Made by a program: the position numbers and the translations under genes
DNA from: Pseudovibrio exalbescens
Lineage (GTDB): Bacteria; Pseudomonadota; Alphaproteobacteria; Rhizobiales; Stappiaceae
Assembly (NCBI RefSeq): GCF_028737195.1
Contig: NZ_JAQZAJ010000008.1
Coordinates: 26,850-90,849, forward strand
Direction of reading: 5' to 3'
DNA: 64,000 nt
Shown here: positions 61,366 to 64,000 of the stretch, one piece after another
Layout of the letters: each line of letters begins with the position of its first letter
Numbering within the stretch: position 1 is the first letter of the stretch
Notes under the pieces: model-generated
What the model was told of the DNA's origin: nothing
Databases searched by the model: none
The model's input: only the letters and a program-made list of their open reading frames with translations

Positions 61366-61889
61366 CACCGTGAGGCCTGCCCTTCAAAGACGCTGTAAGC
61401 TTTTGTGAAACCAATCAGGGAGAGGGAGAACTCAACCACGCGATCCTTGCTGAGCCACACGCGCGCGGTCGCCTTGGCACCACGCTTAAATGCCGAGACC
61501 ACTGCGTCGGTAAGCTTGAAACCTGCATGACAGCTCCCTTGGCGGCACACCTCGTAGAGGATTTTGTAAGGCCGTCCGCCATCAATGCTGAGTTCAACAC
61601 CGGAAGCGAGATAAACCCCTTCCGGGACGGTCATCACTGCAAAGCGGCTCTTTGTTTCGTCTTGGCTGCTGATCACCAAAGCGAACTGAGCGCGAGAGAT
61701 GGCTGCCTTTTCAAGATCAGGCAGAAGCTGGCACCCACCTTCCATGTTCTGTGAACCCGGACAGCGCACGAGCCAGTCCCCAAAGGCCGTTGTGGTCCAG
61801 CCCGAGGACGGCACCGCTGCCGCAGACACAAAGAAGGCTTGCCCGGCAACAAGACATGCTGCCAGCAGTAACAAGAGATAACGATGCAT
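61365..61889 (-). CDS. ialB: Invasion-associated locus B (IalB) family protein
   Basis: A secreted periplasmic or surface protein of 174 residues. A signal peptide is visible (LLLLAACLVAGQAFFVSAA). IalB features are STTAFGDWLVRCPG-like (GWTTTAFGDWLVRC), NMEGGCQLL with paired Cys, QFALVISSQDETKSRFAVMT and YEVCRQGSCHAGFKLTDAVV. IalB was named for Bartonella erythrocyte invasion, but the family is widespread in alphaproteobacteria and its role is often unknown. Its TGA overlaps the cdiB start, so it belongs to the cdi operon. This tight link to a TPS system is unusual and suggests a role in secretion, folding or envelope adaptation of CdiA. Confidence 0.88.
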   Translation of the reverse strand: MHRYLLLLLAACLVAGQAFFVSAAAVPSSGWTTTAFGDWLVRCPGSQNMEGGCQLLPDLEKAAISRAQFALVISSQDETKSRFAVMTVPEGVYLASGVELSIDGGRPYKILYEVCRQGSCHAGFKLTDAVVSAFKRGAKATARVWLSKDRVVEFSLSLIGFTKAYSVFEGQASR

Positions 61890-61926
61890 TGGATCTAACC
61901 TGAACAGGTCCCGCGCTTGGCAGTGA

Positions 61927-62727
61927 CTATGGCAGCGGCGTTGCTTTCCATTCGCGAGAGACCTGCTGGGCCTGCGAAAGCTCCTCGGCGCTCAACTTGC
62001 CCTCAAGGTTCTCGCGCAGCTCTGCGGCACCTTCCATGCCGCGCACAGCAGCAAGGTTGGCATAAGCATAGGCTTTGACCTGATCCTGAGCAGTTCCTGT
62101 GCCATGAACATAGGCTTTTGCCAGCTCAAAAAGAGCCATGGGGTTTCCCGCTGAAGCGGTTTGTTCAAACAATGCAACCGCTTGCTCCGGATCAGCTTCA
62201 ACGCCAGCACCATCCTGATATGCTTTCGCCAACAGGTTGATGGCGGCGACATGCGACTGCTTGGCAGCCTCCTGCCAATACGCGGCTGCCTTGCTCTCAT
62301 CCAATGGCGTGCCTTTGCCGGTCTTGTGCAGCATTCCGCAGTTGAACTGACCGTCGGCATCTCCTGCATCGGCGGCAGCACAAATCAGCTCATAGGCCTT
62401 TGCGTAGTCTTGAAGCAGGATCTCGCCGTTCAGATGCATCAGGCCCAAGCGGTTTTGCGCACGTGCGCTGCCCTTTGCTGCTGCAGCTGCAAACAACTGA
62501 GCCGCCCGGCGTTCGTCCTTGTCTGTGCCCAGCCCCAATTCGAACAGGCGACCAATGTAAAACGCGCCGTCTGCATCACCGTTGTCATAGGCTTTTTGAA
62601 AGGCGTCAACAGAGCCCTTTACATCACCTGCTTCCAGCAGCTGAATACCTGTTTTCACCTCAGCAAAAGCGGAGGCGGACCCTAGCAACAGGCCAGCAGC
62701 CATTACAGTACCCATCAGTTTTTTCAT
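61927..62727 (-). CDS. Sel1-repeat periplasmic protein
   Basis: A 266-residue protein with a signal peptide (MKKLMGTVMAAGLLLGSASA) followed by about six Sel1-like (TPR-related) repeats: GAFYIGRLFELGLGTDKDER, ARAQNRLGLMHLNG, GQFNCGMLHKTGKGTPLDES, AAINLLAKAYQDGAGVEADP and MALFELAKAYVHGTGTAQDQ. Such proteins usually scaffold protein complexes in the envelope. The ATG at 62727 follows GGAAGTCAC; an earlier frame start would bury the signal peptide. It is the first gene of the sel1-ialB-cdiB-cdiA operon (37 bp to ialB). A candidate promoter lies at 62877-62905. Confidence 0.88.
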   Translation of the reverse strand: MKKLMGTVMAAGLLLGSASAFAEVKTGIQLLEAGDVKGSVDAFQKAYDNGDADGAFYIGRLFELGLGTDKDERRAAQLFAAAAAKGSARAQNRLGLMHLNGEILLQDYAKAYELICAAADAGDADGQFNCGMLHKTGKGTPLDESKAAAYWQEAAKQSHVAAINLLAKAYQDGAGVEADPEQAVALFEQTASAGNPMALFELAKAYVHGTGTAQDQVKAYAYANLAAVRGMEGAAELRENLEGKLSAEELSQAQQVSREWKATPLP

Positions 62728-62876
62728 GTGACTTCCAAGTTTATTCAAGCTGGAAACGCACAACGAGAGCCCACCCCTTTGCCACATAGGGGAGTAAAAA
62801 GCCTTTCGCCGATCCCATTACATTGGAACCTACGTTTTGTTGAAAATTACCCAGCTGCAACCGCCGGTTGATCGTT

Positions 62877-62905
62877 GATTTACTTAATATGCAATTTGCA
62901 GTCAA
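62877..62905 (-). promoter_or_regulatory. Candidate sigma-70 promoter of the sel1-ialB-cdiBA operon
   Basis: On the minus strand TTGACT (62900-62905) is followed after exactly 17 nt by TAAATC (62877-62882). The surrounding sequence is AT-rich. It would give a 5' leader of about 140 nt before sel1. Confidence 0.45.
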
Positions 62906-63483
62906 ATGAAAAAAACTTGATTTATAAGATTTCAATTCAATGCAACAGGAGTAATTTTGCTATAAATTTTAAATAAATTCGCAGTACATGAAGTATTGCC
63001 GATTTTTCAGAGCGTTACTTTAGTTCACGACTCGCATTAAAAAATCATACTATCCACACATTGAAGAAGTTAGCGCTTTGCCCGGGCATTTTGAGCAAGA
63101 AGTACTCATGAGTTCATGCCGGTTGGCAACCTTGACCTTGCTATCTTTAGGGTAGCGGCAGGGCTCATGCGGCCATTTTCAGTCAGTTGGCGGGTGTGAT
63201 CCCGCCTGTGCGGTAGCGTCGGAGATTTTTCGCACTTTTGTTTTCAGGCGGCTCCGAATTGGTGGTCCTGGCTTTCAAAGCGCGGTTTCATGTTCATGTA
63301 GCATTTCTTGGTCCCTGTTGATCCGGCGCTGGGACTAAACTTTACCATCACTACGGGCGCAAGCTACGCACCTTGTCCGGAGTTCAATGGGTCGCATAGA
63401 ATTTTCCACTTTTGTACTAGTTTTGCGTTGTTTGGTCGCAAATAAACGCTAAGGTTTCAGCGCTATCTCACTCAGACTATTGT
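62906..63483. other. Intergenic stretch with no supported gene
   Basis: The region is AT-rich up to about 63060 and GC-richer afterwards. A hairpin GGCGGG-TGTGAT-CCCGCC occurs at 63194-63211. Frames on both strands between 63150 and 63420 have no ribosome site or recognised product; the segment could be a decayed insertion sequence. Confidence 0.4.
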
Positions 63484-63540
63484 TTAACGCACCATAACCG
63501 GTAGAGCAGACCATGCTCCTGTCCGTTTATGGTGCGTTAA
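63484..63540. repeat. 14-bp perfect inverted repeat with 29-nt loop
   Basis: TTAACGCACCATAA (63484-63497) and TTATGGTGCGTTAA (63527-63540) are exact inverted copies. The element lies 24 bp beyond the stop of the RTX gene (minus strand). It could be a terminator without a T-run or the terminal repeats of a miniature element. Confidence 0.7.
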
Positions 63541-63564
63541 TACTCTGTTCAGGGCTTTGAGAAT

Positions 63565-64000
63565 CTATACAAACCTAAAGTCATCTTGATGGAGATCAGA
63601 TACTTTCACGCCAGACAGAGTGACAGATGTGTCCGCATCAATTGTAATATAGGTGTTCTCGCCTCCCCAATCTTCTGCGCAGGAGAGCAGCTCGGTGTAA
63701 TCAGCAAGTACATCTTTCGAAAACTCAATGACATCCTCGCTAGCAGCGCCTGCAACAAAGTCACTGATCGTGTCCTTACCAAAGTCACTACCTTCGAAGC
63801 GAATTAGATCATTTCCTGCGCCGGTAAAAATGTAGTCATCGCCCAAGCCGCCGTTCAGGACATCTGCCTGATTGCCGCCATAAAGGAAGTCATCCAAGCC
63901 CAAACCAAGAATGGTGTTTTCGGCATCATCTATACCATGTAGTGCCAACTGGCCGTCTTCTCGTATTTCGATGCTGCTCAGGGTTGTTCCGTCAGCGAAC
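63565..64000 (-). CDS. RTX-type calcium-binding protein, C-terminal end (partial)
   Basis: The frame is open from the window end to a stop at 63565, so this is the C-terminal end of a protein whose start lies beyond base 64000. It contains FADGTTLSSIEIREDGQLAL and RTX nonapeptides (LGLGLDDFLYGGNQADVLNG, GLGDDYIFTGAGNDLIRFEG) with the GGxGxDxLx calcium-binding pattern. An acidic C-terminus (KDTISDFVAGAASEDVIEFS) ends in HQDDFRFV. Such ends usually carry the type I secretion signal of haemolysin- or protease-like exoproteins. Its activity is unknown, because the catalytic part is outside the window. Confidence 0.88.
   Translation of the reverse strand, partial: FADGTTLSSIEIREDGQLALHGIDDAENTILGLGLDDFLYGGNQADVLNGGLGDDYIFTGAGNDLIRFEGSDFGKDTISDFVAGAASEDVIEFSKDVLADYTELLSCAEDWGGENTYITIDADTSVTLSGVKVSDLHQDDFRFV

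Overview
The window looks like chromosomal DNA of a marine alphaproteobacterium, possibly a Stappiaceae or Pseudovibrio-like organism. Support comes from an IalB-family gene, RirA-type TGA-N9-TCA boxes, a rhizobactin/aerobactin-type siderophore locus and moderate GC content. The genus is an inference, not a sequence match.

Region by region. (1) 0-1.2 kb: a sugar-type ABC transporter ATPase. (2) 1.2-6.3 kb: a decayed defence and mobile patch. It holds a broken HEPN gene, a hipBA toxin-antitoxin pair with an operator array, a cas-less type I-F CRISPR array of 5 repeats, a NucS-like nuclease gene, and two copies of an unusual element (nine 10-bp tandem repeats followed by a 34-nt palindromic motif) on either side of that nuclease. 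(3) 6.8-20.7 kb: mostly transporters and envelope genes: YfcC-type carrier, baeRF11-like protein, MFS permease, patatin with GntP permease, an RND adaptor and pump, an MscS channel and a DUF1269 protein. (4) 20.8-23.5 kb: arcD-arcA without arcB or arcC. (5) 24.2-28.9 kb: two surface proteins, a HAF-repeat autotransporter and an inverse autotransporter with a beta-helix passenger. (6) 29.3-31.9 kb: a second hipBA pair and a secreted-protein gene carrying two in-frame stops. (7) 32.2-44.5 kb: a complete aerobactin-like NIS siderophore locus in two minus-strand operons (exporter-iucD-iucA-iucB-iucC, and receptor-importer-SIP), each preceded by a matching iron box. (8) 44.8-62.7 kb: a contact-dependent inhibition (CDI) locus. 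The operon runs sel1-ialB-cdiB-cdiA-cdiI, followed by three orphan toxin/immunity modules, an IS3 remnant and a stray autotransporter fragment. (9) 63.6-64 kb: the C-terminal end of an RTX-type calcium-binding protein that continues beyond the window.

How the parts work together. The CDI locus should export a roughly 3,000-residue toxin filament through CdiB and protect siblings with CdiI. The orphan modules carry alternative toxin tails with their immunity genes and look like a swap reservoir. Two pretoxin types are present. Both type-1 modules (the live cdiA end and the EndoU module) have a 39-residue membrane peptide gene straight after the immunity gene, and the type-2 modules do not. This is the best candidate for an undescribed component in the window. 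The siderophore locus contains every step from N-hydroxylation to reductive iron release and is probably induced by iron limitation.
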